NCBI GenBank assembly: GCA_015179125.1
Contig: WHVA01000018.1
Span: 310,001-374,000, forward strand
DNA length: 64,000 nt
Reading direction: 5' to 3'
Origin: Gautieria morchelliformis
Lineage: Eukaryota > Basidiomycota > Agaricomycetes > Gomphales > Gomphaceae
This document shows, piece by piece, positions 22,850-34,401 of the stretch (its first letter is position 1; each line of letters opens with the position of its first letter). Below the pieces are notes generated by a model, which saw nothing but the letters and a program-made list of their open reading frames with translations, had not been told where the DNA came from and did no database searches. The position numbers were made by a program, and so were the translations under genes.

Positions 22850-25800
22850 GTATCCATCTACTCCAGAGAGAAATCGTCAGCAGGAGCGTGAAAGGGCAAG
22901 GGAGGAGCAGGAGGGTCATATGACATTGCCCACTGATCGGAGAGCACGTGCGCTTGCTGCTGCTGCTGTCAGAGCTCAGGACCAGCCACCCCCTCCCCCA
23001 CAGCCTTTTGCCATCCCTCACCCTCCTCCTAGAAGCAATGTCGCTGATCCTTTTCAACAACCTGTGGCCGGGCCATCACGTCCTCCTATGCTTGCACCCT
23101 CTTCACGTCTGCCCATGCTGGCACCCTCATCACGTCCTCCTAATCTCAGTCCTGGAGAGCAGGTGGCAGCCCTTCATGCTCAGTTAGCAGTTATCCCACC
23201 ATTACAGCCCCTGAGAAGAAATAGGCCAGACCCTGTACAGCCAGCTCCTATAGTAGGTTCAGCAGCCATTGCAGACTTGCGTGCTCAGGCAGCTGCATTG
23301 CGGCCTTTGGGAAGGCACAGGCCTGCATCTGTACAACCAGCGCCTCCTCCTGTAGTAGGTTCTGCAGGAGTGGCAGCATTGCGTGCTCAGGCCAATGCAA
23401 TAAGACCAATGCCTCCGCTACTCCCTGCGCTTTTGCGGCCTCTTCAGCGACTCCCTGCACCTCCTCAGCCTCCTCAGCCACTCCCTGCACCTCCTCAGCC
23501 TCCCCAGATGTTCCCTGCACCTCCTCAGCCTCTCCCTGCACCTCCACAGCCTCCTCAGCCACTCCCTGCACCTCCTCAGCCTCCTCAGCCACTCCCTATG
23601 CCTCGGCAGCGTCCTCAGCGACCTCCTCCTTTTATTCCACTCGGTCGCTCTAGAATAATCGAGGCAGATGTGCTGCGTCATGATCTGGGTCCCATGGTTG
23701 TTCCCTGCCCTGACTGTGGAGCATTACACTGGATGGCAGAACGCCTGCAGAAATCCTCAAATGTGCGACCCAGATTTGGTGATTGCTGTATGGAAGGAAA
23801 GGTGCAGCTGGAAGACCTGCCAGAGCCCCCTCAGCCATTGAAACAGCTCTTAGAAGGCCAGGACCCTGAGGCAAAAGGATTTCGCCAGAATATCAGGCAG
23901 TATAATGCTGCGTTTGCATTCACTTCTGTGGGGGCCAACTTTGACCAAGATTTGCTTCGGGAGGGTCGTGGTCCATATGTGCTCAAGCTACAGGGTGAAC
24001 TGTATCATCTCCATGGCTCTCTCCTCCCTGACAATGAAGACGATCCAAAGTATGCCCAGCTTTACATATATGATCCTGCACTGGCTTTGGCAAAGAGAAA
24101 AAATCGTAACGAGCGTCTGTCTCCAACTATCATGGGAGACTTGCAGGAAATGCTCCTGCTATGAAAGCCTCATGTGCGCACATATAAACAAGCAGCTGAG
24201 AGGCTCAGAGCTCAAGAACAGAATGGTGACATCCAGGCAAGGCTCACATATAGGGCACACAGGGATCCTAGGAGATATAATGTCCCAACTGCAGATGAGA
24301 TTGCAGTCGTTCTTCCTGGAGATGGCATCGACCCTGGACCTAGGGATATTATTGTCCAGCTCTGTTACGTATCGAGATTTCCACTAAGTCGGAACTGGAA
24401 AGGACAGCGGCTTCAACTTATAGGTTGCGCCCCCAATGAACTATCGTCCTAGGTATTTCGGAAATGAGCCGGAAGTCGGAAAGTACTGGACCAGAGGTTT
24501 GGTCGGAACTTGAGTCGGAAAGCGGAAGACCGAGAGACTGAGATCTTGCTAGACTCGCTGTGCTAAGAACAGGAGATGGAGCGAAGGAAATCAAGTATCG
24601 AAGGTGATTATCTGATTGCAGAATAACAGACATACATGAGGGGGTTTTATACAAAGCGCAGAGCAACAAGTAATGGTGTTGTACTAAGCAAATTCCGGAG
24701 GAAGCGGAAGTCGAGTACAATGTGTGGGAACTAACTAATTGGGAACAATGGGACTACAAGGGGGGTTCAGGGTAAGGTAGAACAATGGCAAAGAACAAGG
24801 GGTCGGAAGAACATATCTGACAACGAACTACAAGGGTGACCGGATATATGGTTTTGATGGATGGCGAGGTGGGTCCGGTGGGTCCGAGTAATAGAGTCGA
24901 AAGAACAAGGGAAATGTACAAGGGGCGAAATGTCGGAAATGTCGGAGGGGCGGAACGTTGTGGCGGAACTATTGGAGAGGCGGAATGTATGGCGGAACTG
25001 AGGGTCGGAAGTCGGAAATGAACGGTTGTAACAAGCTCAGAGGTGGGCGTTTCAGAAGGGTATTGGATACCAATGCAAACTATGCCTCTCTGCACTATGT
25101 CTTGCTCTTTCCCAAGGGAGAGTTGGGATGGGAACCAGATATTCCTTATCATGAGCCAGAGCGTGCTCGGCAGGCCAATCCCAATCCAAACAGACGGACA
25201 CAGGTCACCCAAATACAGTACCATGCGTATCGTCTGTTCCAGAGAGCAAGAGAACCTACAACACTCCTGCGTGGTGGCAAATTGTTCCAGCAGTACATTG
25301 TAGACTCCTGGGCTGCTGCAGAGCAAAGCAGACTGAGGTGGATCAGGGCCAATCAACACACTCTGCGTGCTGAGCAGTATAACCAGATGGTAGATTCATA
25401 TGGAGGCTTGGACAATGACATTGGAGATGCAAACAGCTTGGGCATAAAAGTCATTCTGCCTGCGACATTTCAAGGGAGTACACGGGACATGAATCAAAAC
25501 TGCCAGAACTCCCTGGCCATTGCAACAAAGAAGGGTCCCCCTGATTTATTTATTACCATGACTGCCAATCCAAAGTGGGATGAGATAGTGGCCGAGTTGC
25601 TCCCTGGACAAACTGCTCAGGACAGACCTGACCTGGTGTCGCGGGTGTTTCACCTCAAAAAGAAATACCTCATTGACTTGATCGTCAAGGACAAGATCTT
25701 TGGAGAAACCGTCGCTCGCGTTCACACTATTGAATTCCAGAAGAGGGGGCTCCCACACATGCACCTGCTTACCTGGTTCGATAGGGAGTCCAAGGTCAAA

Positions 25801-28506
25801 CATCCACATGAGGTGGATTCTATGATTTCAGCAGAGTTCCCTGATCCAGAGACACATCCTGTCCTCTACCAGTTGGTCTGTGAGCTGATGACACATGGTC
25901 CCTGTGGACAAATGAATCCAGATGCACCCTGCATGGAAAATGGCAAGTGCAAGAAAGGCTTCCCAAAGCCATTCTGTGAGGAGACCGTTGTGAATGTAGA
26001 TGGATATCAAAAATATCGTCGTCGCAATGATGGAAGGCTGCACAATGTCAGAGGTCACATGCTGGACAACAGATGGGTTGTGCCATACTCTGCTCTGCTC
26101 TTGCTCAAACTCCGGTGTCACATCAACCTTGAATTCACCTTCAGTGTGAGGTGCGTCAAGTATATCCACAAGTATCTATACAAGGGCCACGATCGGACCA
26201 CGATGGAGTTCGGTGTCAACCATGATGAGATAAAGAAGTACCTGGACGCTCGCTATGTCAGTGCTCATGAGGCCTGTTGGAGGTTGCTGGAGCGGGAAAT
26301 CCACACCCAGGTGCCTGCAGTCATGGCACTGCCAGTCCATGAAAAAGACCAGCAATCAGTCGTTTTCAATCCTGATGCTGATCCGCTCACCATCATGAAC
26401 AGGGTTGAGGGGTCAAAGACAGCGCTCATGGCTTACTTTGAGGCCAATGCTGCCTACCCTCATGCACGCGATGTGCTCTATGTGGATTTTCCTGAGCATT
26501 TTACCTGGAAAAAAGAGGGAAGGGTATGGACACCACGTCAAAGGGGATATAGCATTGGACGCCTTCACTTTGCAAGCCCAAAATCAGGAGAGAGATTTTA
26601 TTTGCGCACTCTCCTCACGGTGGTCAAGGGGGCCAGATCCTTTGAGGAGCTTAGGACGGTGGATGGCATACAATGTGCTACTTACAAGGAGGCCTGTCTT
26701 GCCAGGGGACTTCTGGAGGATGATCAGGAGTGGAGGTTGTGTCTCCAGGAAGCCAGTGGCATGAAAACAGGTGCTCAGCTCAGACATCTCTTTGCCACCA
26801 TCCTTGGTCATTGCATTCCCTCACAGCCTGACAGACTATGGGACGCCTTCAAGGAGCACATATGTGATGATCTCAGACATCGGCTCCAAGTCAGACACAA
26901 TATCCAGGAGCCACGGGATGATCAGGTCTATGATTTTGGCCTCTTTCTCTTGGATAAACTCCTTCAGCGTAATGGAATGTCCTTGAGCAGCTTTAAAGAT
27001 ATGCCTCGGGTGGTAGGCGAGTGGGAGGTCCTGATTGGAAACAGGTTCATAGCTGAGCAGAGGGACTATGACCCTGTTCAAGAGAGGCAGATGGCTGATG
27101 AGGAGGTTCCCAAGCTGAATGAGGGGCAAAGGTCTGCGCATGATCAGATATTACGGTCGGCACTGGACATAGATGCTCAGGGGAAACCTAATGGACAAAT
27201 GTTTTTCGTCACTGGATCAGGGGGCGCTGGGAAATCATTCACATGGAACACCCTAATCCACTCCTGTAGAGCGGAGAGTCTCATTGTGCTTGCTGTAGCC
27301 TCATCTGCAATGGCTGCACTTATCCTCACTAATGGGACAACCTCTCACAGCATGCTTGGAATTCCAATTCCTGTCCATGAGGGCTCTCTCTCCTCCATCA
27401 AAAAGAACTCTGACCAGGCTGATATGCTGAGACTGGCCAGGCTCATCATTTGGGATGAGGCTGCAATGCAGCATCGCCATGCTGTAGAGGCCATTGACAG
27501 GACACTGAAGGATTTCCTTGACCAGCCTGACAGACCCTTTGGTGGCATCACGGTCGCCTTTGGAGGTGACTTTCAGCAGACTCTCCCAATTGTCCCTAAA
27601 GGCTCCAAGGAGGATATCGTGGGAGCTACCCTTCAGAAGTCATATCTGTGGCCAAGGATCAAGGTCCTCCATCTGACAGAGAACATGCGGGTGAGAAATG
27701 ACCCTGACAGAGCCAGGTTTGCAGAATGGCTGCAGAATGTGGGTCAGGGAAAGGATCTCCCACTAGATCATACCTTCTCACTCCCTCCTCACATGGTTTG
27801 TGGCCCTGGAATTGCAGAGCTGATCCAGGAAATATACCCTGGCATTGGCAATGCAATCCCTGCCCAGGACAATTATTTTTTAGAGCGGGCCATCCTCTGT
27901 CCCAGAAATATTGAGGTCAATGAGATCAATTCCATGGTGTTGAGGCAGTTTCCAGGTGATGCTCAGGTCTTCCACTGTGCAGATTCTGTCAAGGAAACCG
28001 ACTTTGCAGAGCAGTATCCTGTGGAGTATCTGAATTCCATAGAGATGGGCAGTCTTCCTCCTGCTCACTTGGAAGTCAAGCCTGGAGTGCCTCTGATGAT
28101 GTTGCGCAATTTGGATAAGAAGCAAGGACTATGCAATGGGACAAGGTTGCGGTTGGTGAGGATGAGGAATAGAGTGTTGGAGGTCAGGATCATCTCAGGT
28201 CCACGTGCAGGAAATACTGCTTTCATCCCCAGGATCACCATTTCACCATCAGAGGGGGAATTACCATTTGTGCTGCAGAGGAGACAGTTTCCAGTGCGTG
28301 TGGCATTTGCAATGACCATCAACAAGTCTCAGGGACAGTCTTTGGGTACGGTTGGGCTGGACCTGAGATATCCAGTGTTTGGACATGGTCAGTTGTATGT
28401 TGGTGTTTCAAGGGGAACAAGCTGGAACAAAGTGAAGGTCTTGCTTGAGGAGGGTTTGAACACAACCAACATTGTATATAAAGATGTATTACTTAGAGCT
28501 CCTTGA
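22850..28506 (+). pseudogene. RepHel transposase of Helitron unit 5, nonsense codon and LTR insertion
   Basis: The reading order is the same as in unit 3. The proline-rich N-terminus is open through the TPERNRQQERER block; the ATG used in unit 3 is ATA here, so the first in-frame ATG is 22920. A TGA at 24162-24164 falls where unit 3 has TGC (Cys), a C-to-A transversion. The same frame continues after it to 24362, where the LTR interrupts. From 25034 it resumes without a shift (VQL / RGGRFRR) and stays open to the stop at 28506. HUH (GLPHMH), two-tyrosine (KYIHKYLYKGHD), Walker A (GSGGAGKS) and Walker B (IIWDEAAM) motifs are all intact, and the region around the unit 3 frameshift is normal here (QGSTRDM). 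Confidence 0.9.
24363..25033. mobile_element. Solo LTR 2 (671 bp, TSD AGCTC)
   Basis: Ends are TGTTAC...GTAACA, a perfect 6-bp terminal inverted repeat. It is flanked by AGCTC at 24358-24362 and 25034-25038. Unit 3 gives the empty-site sequence, and the RepHel frame is continuous across it. A CGGAA-rich composition (TCGGAAGTCGGAAA and variants) distinguishes it from the other LTRs in the window. Confidence 0.92.
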
Positions 28507-28668
28507 TTTCTGATACCTACTTGATGCAAATTGATTGCTTTGATTTTCCCCAATGCACTTGACCTTACTGATATGTTAGACTTACCGATGTGTTAGACTT
28601 ACTGATGCATTTGACCTTACCGAGGCGTTTGACTTGCACCCCCGCGCGAAGCGCGGGTACCCACCTAG

Positions 28669-29005
28669 TCTAAGAGTTAAACGGGGGCAGTGGGTTGTGG
28701 GCGTCGTGCTTATGTCAGGTTTTAGGTCAGCATTGGTCAGCTGGCCAATCGGACGCGAGCGGCGCAGCCGCGAGCCAAGGATGCAAGTGGCGCAGCTGGC
28801 CCAAACCGGTTCCTGCCGGTTGACGCCAGTCTTCCGGCTCCAGCACTCAATGTGGCTGCGCAGCTATCTGGAGCACGTGAGCGGCGCAGCCGCAAGCCCC
28901 TTATCAGCGGCTGGCGCCGGTCTGCCAGCTCAGGCGCTCAAAGCAGCGCTGCGCTGGCAGAATGCTGCGCAGCCGCATCTGCGCACTCCACCACCACCCA
29001 CTAGA
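28669..29005 (+). mobile_element. Helitron unit 6 (5' fragment)
   Basis: It starts TCTAAGAGTTAAACGGGGGC directly after unit 5 and follows the GC-rich head of unit 5 (GACGCGAGCGGCGCAGCCG and following) for about 330 bp. It departs at CCCACTAGAT, where the full units continue with AGAATAAAATTG. No 3' end is present. Confidence 0.7.
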
Positions 29006-29455
29006 TGCCTACCCATGAGACAAACCTATGCTTATGCCTACTCCAAATCATCACACAACACACCTCCACAACCCCACTCAGCTCATGCAGCGGCGTGATT
29101 CGACTCGGCATACCAAGACCATGAAGACCCCCGGCTCTTTATTTTCTTTGACTGCAGCGCTCCTTCTTGTCGTGCTAGCCTGCTTATGCGGCCGAGCACT
29201 TACGAAGTCAGACCACCGTCATCAGCAAACAACCAAGAGCATAGGAGGAGTACTTGTCTCACAAGAGGGGGGCAGTAAACAGCTCAAGGAGCCGGGCCGG
29301 TGGGGGGAGTAGGACCCGTCATCAGTGCAACTGCTCACTCGAGAACGCAGTGGGTTAGGGAGTCCCAGGGAGCGAGGGGAAAGGCCGACCCATTTTTAAG
29401 TACAGCATGTGTAGCGACCACCATAGGCCAAGCCTGAGGTCAACTAAAACGACTA
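29006..29455. other. Unassigned stretch between Helitron and microsatellite
   Basis: Apart from the small ORF at 29121-29312 nothing here is recognisable. The 29320-29440 part has no long open frame. Confidence 0.35.
29121..29312 (+). CDS. Small ORF with signal-peptide-like N-terminus
   Basis: This is a 63-residue frame starting at an ATG in good context (ACCATGA). After MKTPGS it has a hydrophobic run, LTAALLLVVLACLCG, that could be a signal peptide, followed by a short hydrophilic tail rich in Lys, Gln and Gly. I do not recognise it and see no relative in the window. It could be a small secreted protein, the first exon of something longer, or chance. An upstream in-frame ATG at 29028 would bury the hydrophobic run internally. 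Confidence 0.25.
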   Translation: MKTPGSLFSLTAALLLVVLACLCGRALTKSDHRHQQTTKSIGGVLVSQEGGSKQLKEPGRWGE

Positions 29456-29598
29456 TAAAAATAAATAAATAAATAATAATATAAATAATAAATAATAAAT
29501 AATAATATAAATAATAATAATAAATAATAAATAATAAATAATAAATAATAAATAATAAATAATAAATAATAAATAATAAATAATAAATAAATAAAAAA
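29456..29598. repeat. (TAATAAA)n-type microsatellite
   Basis: About 140 bp of AAATAATAAATAATA-type repeats, almost pure A and T. It directly abuts the start of LINE-C homology, so it may mark the insertion or truncation point of that LINE. Confidence 0.9.
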
Positions 29599-30448
29599 GG
29601 TGAAGTGCATGACAGTCTGCTTCGACAATCATAGCACCCCGATGATGGAAATGGGATGAGGAATGGACCAAGGTTGCCTGCTGTCTGCCATTGCCTATCA
29701 GTTCTACAATGCAGACCTGCTAGAAGTCGTCAAGAGCAAAAACAAAGAGGATTGCATGGGGTTTGTAGACAACATGACAGTCATCGCCGAGGGAGCTGAT
29801 CTACAGGAGGCCTTCAACAAGTTGGCTGACATTATGGCACGGTGCAGTGCGGTGGGGCAATGGACTGGGCTAACAAACATGAGTGTCATTTTGCTATAGA
29901 CAAGTTTGGACTAATGGGTCTAACTAGACAGCGGGAAAAAGACCCAACAGGAGTCAAGAAGACCAGGCCAGTCACCAGGCCATCTATCACTGTAGGACAG
30001 CAAGCGATTCACCGGACAGCCAAGCACATGTTTCTGGGAGTGGTACTAGATCAAGAGCTATGCTTCAAAGAACGTGTCAATTACACACTTGCGAAAGGGG
30101 ACAAGTTCATTAACCAGCATAGGAGACTGGCGAGGCCATCTAAGGGTGTTGCAGCTAAGCACATGAGGAAATACTACTTAGCGGTTGCGATAGCAAAACT
30201 CCTGTATGCCGCTGATGGCTTCCTTGTACCAGGTACGGAACAGAGCAAAGGTACAAAAGGACACATAAATAACTTAGCATGTGTACAATGACAGGTGGCA
30301 TTATTTACCACCGGCACCATGAGATCCACAGCAAACAACACCTTGGATGCCCATGCCAACCTCCTTGTAGTCGCCAAAATCACACACAGGGCAGCAGCCC
30401 AAATGGCATGCCTTCTGGACATACACACTCGCCCCCTCTCTGCTGCTT
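29599..30448 (+). pseudogene. LINE-C reverse transcriptase fragment
   Basis: The frame opens with the segment before motif B. TGA at 29657-29659 replaces the Arg expected before GMDQGC (CGA to TGA). The catalytic box reads FVDNMT, so the second Asp is Asn. A frameshift near 29840 moves the thumb into the frame 29842-30291 (KFGLMGLTRQREKD, HMFLGVVLDQEL), which ends at a TGA after NNLACVQ. It resembles LINE-B ORF2 throughout and is clearly inactive. Confidence 0.8.
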
Positions 30449-30727
30449 GGCGATCCCATCCATTTGCCTATGTAGCACGCTGACTAGGTGCTGGCCTGAC
30501 ATCTGTGTCTCATTCCTGGTTGTCAGGATCGCAGCCTGACTGTCAGATGCTATTAGGTATCCCCACCCCCTTTCCATATTGAGCAGCTTAGCAGAGTGTT
30601 CCCACTTGGGCCCCATCAGTACTGGGTACATCTTTTCCATCTGGTCTGGTTGAATGCCAGACATGTGTGCATGATGTCATGGAATGGGGCCCTGTGCCTT
30701 TTCACGTATCTGTTTGTTGCCCTCCTG
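30449..30727 (-). pseudogene. Inverted segment of LINE-C (RT C-terminus / RNase H start)
   Basis: Here the LINE protein reads on the opposite strand: RYVKRHRAPFHDIMHT and then, after an internal deletion, AKLLNMERGWGYLIASDSQAAILTT. LINE-B carries these blocks in one orientation with its neighbours. The flanks at 30448 (HTRPLSA) and 30728 (PDPGVEVILRW) are in plus orientation, so about 280 bp have been flipped. Roughly 60 residues, including the first RNase H Asp and Glu, are missing at the internal deletion. Confidence 0.78.
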
Positions 30728-31376
30728 ACCCTGGGGTGGAAGTGATTTTGAGGTGGGTGCCCAGGCACGAGGGAGTACTAGGGAATGAACGCCCCGATGA
30801 GGAAGTGAAGAAGGCAGTGAGAGGGTTGTCCAGCAAAGAGCAGTTCATACCGATTGAGTGCAGGGGAGACATTCTGAGGAGCAAATCAGCTGAGTTACAA
30901 TGGTGTTTCAAAAGGAACTTAAGTGGGAAGCAAAGAGATCATTCGCTAAGTCCCCACGAGCAGGCATAGCACATAGAATTGACCCGTCGATGCCTTCCAC
31001 AGCCTTCGCAAAACTTGCACCTGATATGCCTCACTGGCATGCAACATTGCTCATGCAGCTTTGGACCGGACACACCCCACTGAACAGACATCTGGCAAAA
31101 ATAGGCAAGGAGGCATCACCCTTGTGCCCAGTATGTAAAGCAGTGGAGGAGACAGTCCACCACTACCTTTTCAGGTGTCCAATGTACAGGAAGCAGAGGG
31201 AAGAGCTTGAGAATGAGTTGCCCAGAGGAGCAAGGTCAGCGAGGACCCTCCTGTCAAGACCAAAAGTGATGCCACCTCTGTCCAGGTACATACAGGACAC
31301 GGGAAGGCTTGAAGGGATATATGGGGACTTAAGGCTGCTGAGAGAGTGTGAGCACGAGTGGATGCAGAGAGGGTGA
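30728..31376 (+). pseudogene. LINE-C RNase H C-terminal part and Cys/His motif
   Basis: Starts at VEVILRWVPRHEGVLGNERPDEEVKK, so the last RNase H block is visible. It continues in a shifted frame (30900-31376) with CPVCKAVEETVHHYLFRC. It ends at a TGA after EHEWMQRG. Clear relative of the LINE-A and LINE-B C-termini. Confidence 0.78.
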
Positions 31377-31397
31377 AAGAGAAGATGAGACAAGCTA

Positions 31398-31935
31398 TGT
31401 AGAGGACAGGAATTATAGGCAGTAGGTTCAGACTTGGTGCTCAAAAGAAGACTAGAAATTAATTCACTCTCTCAGTGAATTTAGTTGTCACTGTTAATAT
31501 TATACACTACCTAGAAATTAATTCACTACAGGATTTCTAGGTCAACAAATCGAAAGGAAACAAGACTAATTTACTTGCCTCTCTCAGTGAATTTAGTTGT
31601 CACTGAGAGAGGGGGGAAATGTGTCTCATGCGCATGTACTACTAGCCGGCACTTTAGCGCCCGTGATGCCACAGTGTGCCATGCTAAGCGCCCGTAGAAC
31701 GTAGCACGGTAGTGAACAGCCGCAGCTCAAAAAGGAAACTTGTCCACAACCACCCACAAAGGGTCGGTTGGACAGAACATGAAAAGAAGTAGAAATACAG
31801 CTTCGAAAAATCAAAGAAAAATTTGACAAATCATAGAATGAATGTCAGCATGGTTTCAAGTCAAAATCAAAAGAAATATGAATGGTGGAGTCTATTTGGC
31901 TTGATTTTGGTGCAGGAGCATAAATGCACCCAACA
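31398..31935. mobile_element. Solo LTR 3 (538 bp, TSD AGCTA)
   Basis: Begins TGTAGAGGACAGG and ends GCACCCAACA, flanked by AGCTA at 31393-31397 and 31936-31940. It lies in the 3' UTR of LINE-C. It contains a strong hairpin CCTCTCTCAGTGA...TCACTGAGAGAGG (about 31584-31618) plus a second partial copy of that stem, and a short inverted pair GGTGCA/TGCACC near its end. Same family as 62512-62999. Confidence 0.85.
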
Positions 31936-32127
31936 AGCTACCCCTCACCCACATAGGCACAGATATGCCCGGGGCTTCACCCATGGTGCACAAGTGGAGA
32001 CTGATAAATAAAGGGCGGACAGATGAACCATGTTGTGCAACACTTTGTATGAATGGTCTTACATGGGGATTTGCCCCAAAAGACAATAAATTGGATATAA
32101 AATAAGATAAAACAAAATACAATAAAC

Positions 32128-32322
32128 AAGTATATGTGGAGAAAATACTGGGCTCAAGCCCAGGTGTTTTGGAACCCTTCAAGACTTTGGTGTTATTGCT
32201 AACACTTCAATCTATCAGAATGTGTTGTTTACGAGAATCAAATAATATTAAACAATGCTGCAGCACAACTCCGGAAATAATTTAATATTTGTACCTTGGT
32301 TGCAATCCATGTAAGAACTAGT
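32128..32322. other. Unassigned AT-rich stretch
   Basis: About 200 bp between the LINE-C tail and the LTR. No feature is recognisable. If the LTR at 32323-33323 is a 3' LTR on the minus strand, this is its downstream flank. Confidence 0.35.
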
Positions 32323-33323
32323 TGTCAAGATTGGTTTTTAGGCATTAATATCGTGTATTAGTGAACACAGCGAATGCCCGAATAACTTGTGCGAATAAGT
32401 ATGCCGTTCGGCGAATAGATGAACCAATGAATGTTCACAAGGTAAGAGGGTTGCCCGAACGGGGCTCACCCTATCTACAGTTGTGGCGAAATAGCCCATG
32501 GCACTTGACGGTATAACGTGCAAGGTGTCATGGAAGGGCTGTCTAAGTAGCGACAATCCCTTCGCCGACAGCGCAGAAAATAGTTCGAAGGCTAAGGTAA
32601 CGAAGATGAAGTATGAGAACTCACCAGTGATGCCTAAGTCCTCTTCTGGTTGAAGATAGGAATCTCCAGGAGAAGGCTCAAGACGATGATCACAGCGAGG
32701 TCAAGTTTGCACAAGATGGACGGCATATGATAATTGAACTGAGGAATGTACATGCGAATGCAAACTACTTATATCGAATGCTCGTAAGGTATCAGCGAAT
32801 AGGAAAGCGGCCGTCGTGAGTCAGGGTTGGATAGGGGTGCGCAGTCATGATACTAAGTAGATAGAATAAACATACAATAGAGTGAGGGAAGAGTGCGAAC
32901 ATGAAACGACGGAGAGTAAAGGTGGCGAAGGCACTTATGTATGAAACCATGTCTTGGGACCCGCATACATGCTACCCTGCACGGACTCTTCGTCTACTGG
33001 GTTGATCCCACACGACCTACGGAAGGGACGTCCCGTGAACACACTTTGGCCATATGAACACCCAAAAGGGTTGGATTAAGAAGATGATGGGGTTAGTGAT
33101 GAACCATCATGCCGGGTAAATTGTATCGATCACATTTGATGGCGTGCCTGCTGGCAAAATGTGTGAGCAGCGAATAGCGGTTCGGAGAATGGGGCGAACA
33201 GCGGGTAGAGTGGACGTGGAGGGGGAGTGGTCGGTGGGTGCAGCGAACTCTGGCGAAGATGCTAGGGAGTGACGAGGGGGAACATAGAGGTAGTGCGGTA
33301 GGAGAAATAGACCGGTCATGACA
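32323..33323 (-). mobile_element. LTR of the TGTCATGAC family (1001 bp), probably a 3' LTR
   Basis: Read on the minus strand it starts TGTCATGACCGGTCTATTTC and ends CCAATCTTGACA, the same ends as the solo LTR at 60072-61310, with clear similarity at both ends and a ~240-bp length difference. Directly upstream on the minus strand is a purine-rich GGAGTGGGG run, which fits a polypurine tract. The flanking 5-mers (CTAGT and GCACC) do not match, as expected if this is one LTR of a once-larger element and not a solo LTR. Confidence 0.7.
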
Positions 33324-34401
33324 GCACCCCACTCCTAGCTTCGGAGTCCAACCACGCTGCATCCTATGGTGGGGCGGAACCGTTAAAGACGTAATGGGTC
33401 CCCCGATGGGATCTCTGAAGCCTGGGCCCTGCGTAGCTGCGTGGTCCGTGCACGACTTCTTTTTTTGTTTTAAAAACACGGCGCGGAACGGGGTTATGGG
33501 GCCCAACTAAGCACCCCAGCCAAGCGTACTGCCCCTATGACGACACCTGGGTACTCAGCTCTCCTTGATCGATCGCAGGTCGTGTCGAGGGTTAGGCCGG
33601 AGCTTTGGGGAGAGTCACGAGGGGATGTGGAGCAGTGGTTGGTCGATGCGGCAGGAGTCCAAGTGAGTACCGGCCTGTTTCTTTATTAGCTTTTGTTCGC
33701 TTAATGATGAGGTCTAGGAGGAGCTTCGGAAAATGCTGCAGGCCGAGGAGGTGGTCGACCAAACGTTCGAAAGACCATCCAAAGTAGACGAGCTGGCGGA
33801 GGAGATTCAGAAAATGAGGGTGTGGTTGGAGAGTTCGGCATCAACATTGGAATCGGTACCCGCAGAAGTGGATATTGATTCGACTCCGGCTCCGATCTTT
33901 ACGCTGATGTCGAAGGGGTGCTAAGGAAGGGAGGTGACTAGGGAGGACCCGGAAGGTATGGTTTTCTCCTGTATTCTCATGATGACGATGCTAACTCTGT
34001 GATGCATTCGGCGAAGTCCCCTACTCTGATTCGCAGTCGGCCGGGGGTATGCCTGGGTCGGCGAAAGCTGCAGAGCCTGTCACAGTGAGGCGACTGCGCA
34101 TCTGCTTCGCTCCTGATGGGGAAGGTAAGAGGGCACGGATAGCAAGGGGTATGGTCAGGACGATGGCCAAGTATGATGCACAACCCTCGAGTACCCTTAC
34201 TAGCCATCGAGGGGGGGGGGTGAAGAGGTTGATGGGGAGCTCGGAGCGTCTGAAGAGGCGTCGGTTGCAGGCGTAGAATGAGTCGAAGGGAGTTGGGTGA
34301 GGATTGAGAGGAGATTAATTAAGGGAGTTGAATCTATAGGTAGAATGTGAACAGAGTATCGTTTTCTTGGGGTTTGGTAAACATCTAAGCCTTGGGGTTC
34401 T
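33324..34401. other. Possible remnant of LTR-element interior; no firm gene
   Basis: Minus-strand reading near 33350 gives HHRMQRGWTPKLGVGC, plausible for the tail of an LTR-element polyprotein but not diagnostic. Plus-strand short frames at 33733-33924 (VDELAEEIQKMRVWLESS) and 34049-34276 are unrecognised and may be exon-like or chance. Confidence 0.3.

Larger units (their letters stand above)
21870..28668 (+). mobile_element. Helitron unit 5 (RepHel-encoding, with solo LTR; 6799 bp)
   Basis: It follows unit 4 directly but begins TTACACTATATGAAAACAGC instead of TCTAAGAG. From GGTGGGTTGTGGGCG on it matches the other units, and the 3' end (hairpin, CTAG at 28668) is standard. It is strongly similar to unit 3 through the whole gene. 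A 671-bp solo LTR at 24363-25033 and one nonsense codon separate it from an intact element. Confidence 0.86.
29599..32127 (+). mobile_element. LINE-C: 5'-truncated Tad1-like LINE with internal inversion
   Basis: It starts within the RT region (MTVCFDNHSTP...), passes through the FVDD-box region and thumb, an inverted block (30449-30727), the RNase H C-terminus and a 3' UTR ending near 32127. The 3' UTR has the same GGCTTCACCC, TGCCCCAAAAGAC and TTGGATATAAA blocks as LINE-A and LINE-B. A solo LTR sits in the 3' part. Confidence 0.82.

Noticed and set aside
29440-29671. ORFs over the TAATAAA microsatellite (YLLFIIYYLL repeats)
   Set aside because: Pure low-complexity artefact.
32323-33323. A seventh solo LTR
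   Set aside because: The flanking 5-mers do not match (CTAGT, GCACC) and a purine-rich tract precedes it, so it is more likely one LTR of a decayed larger element.
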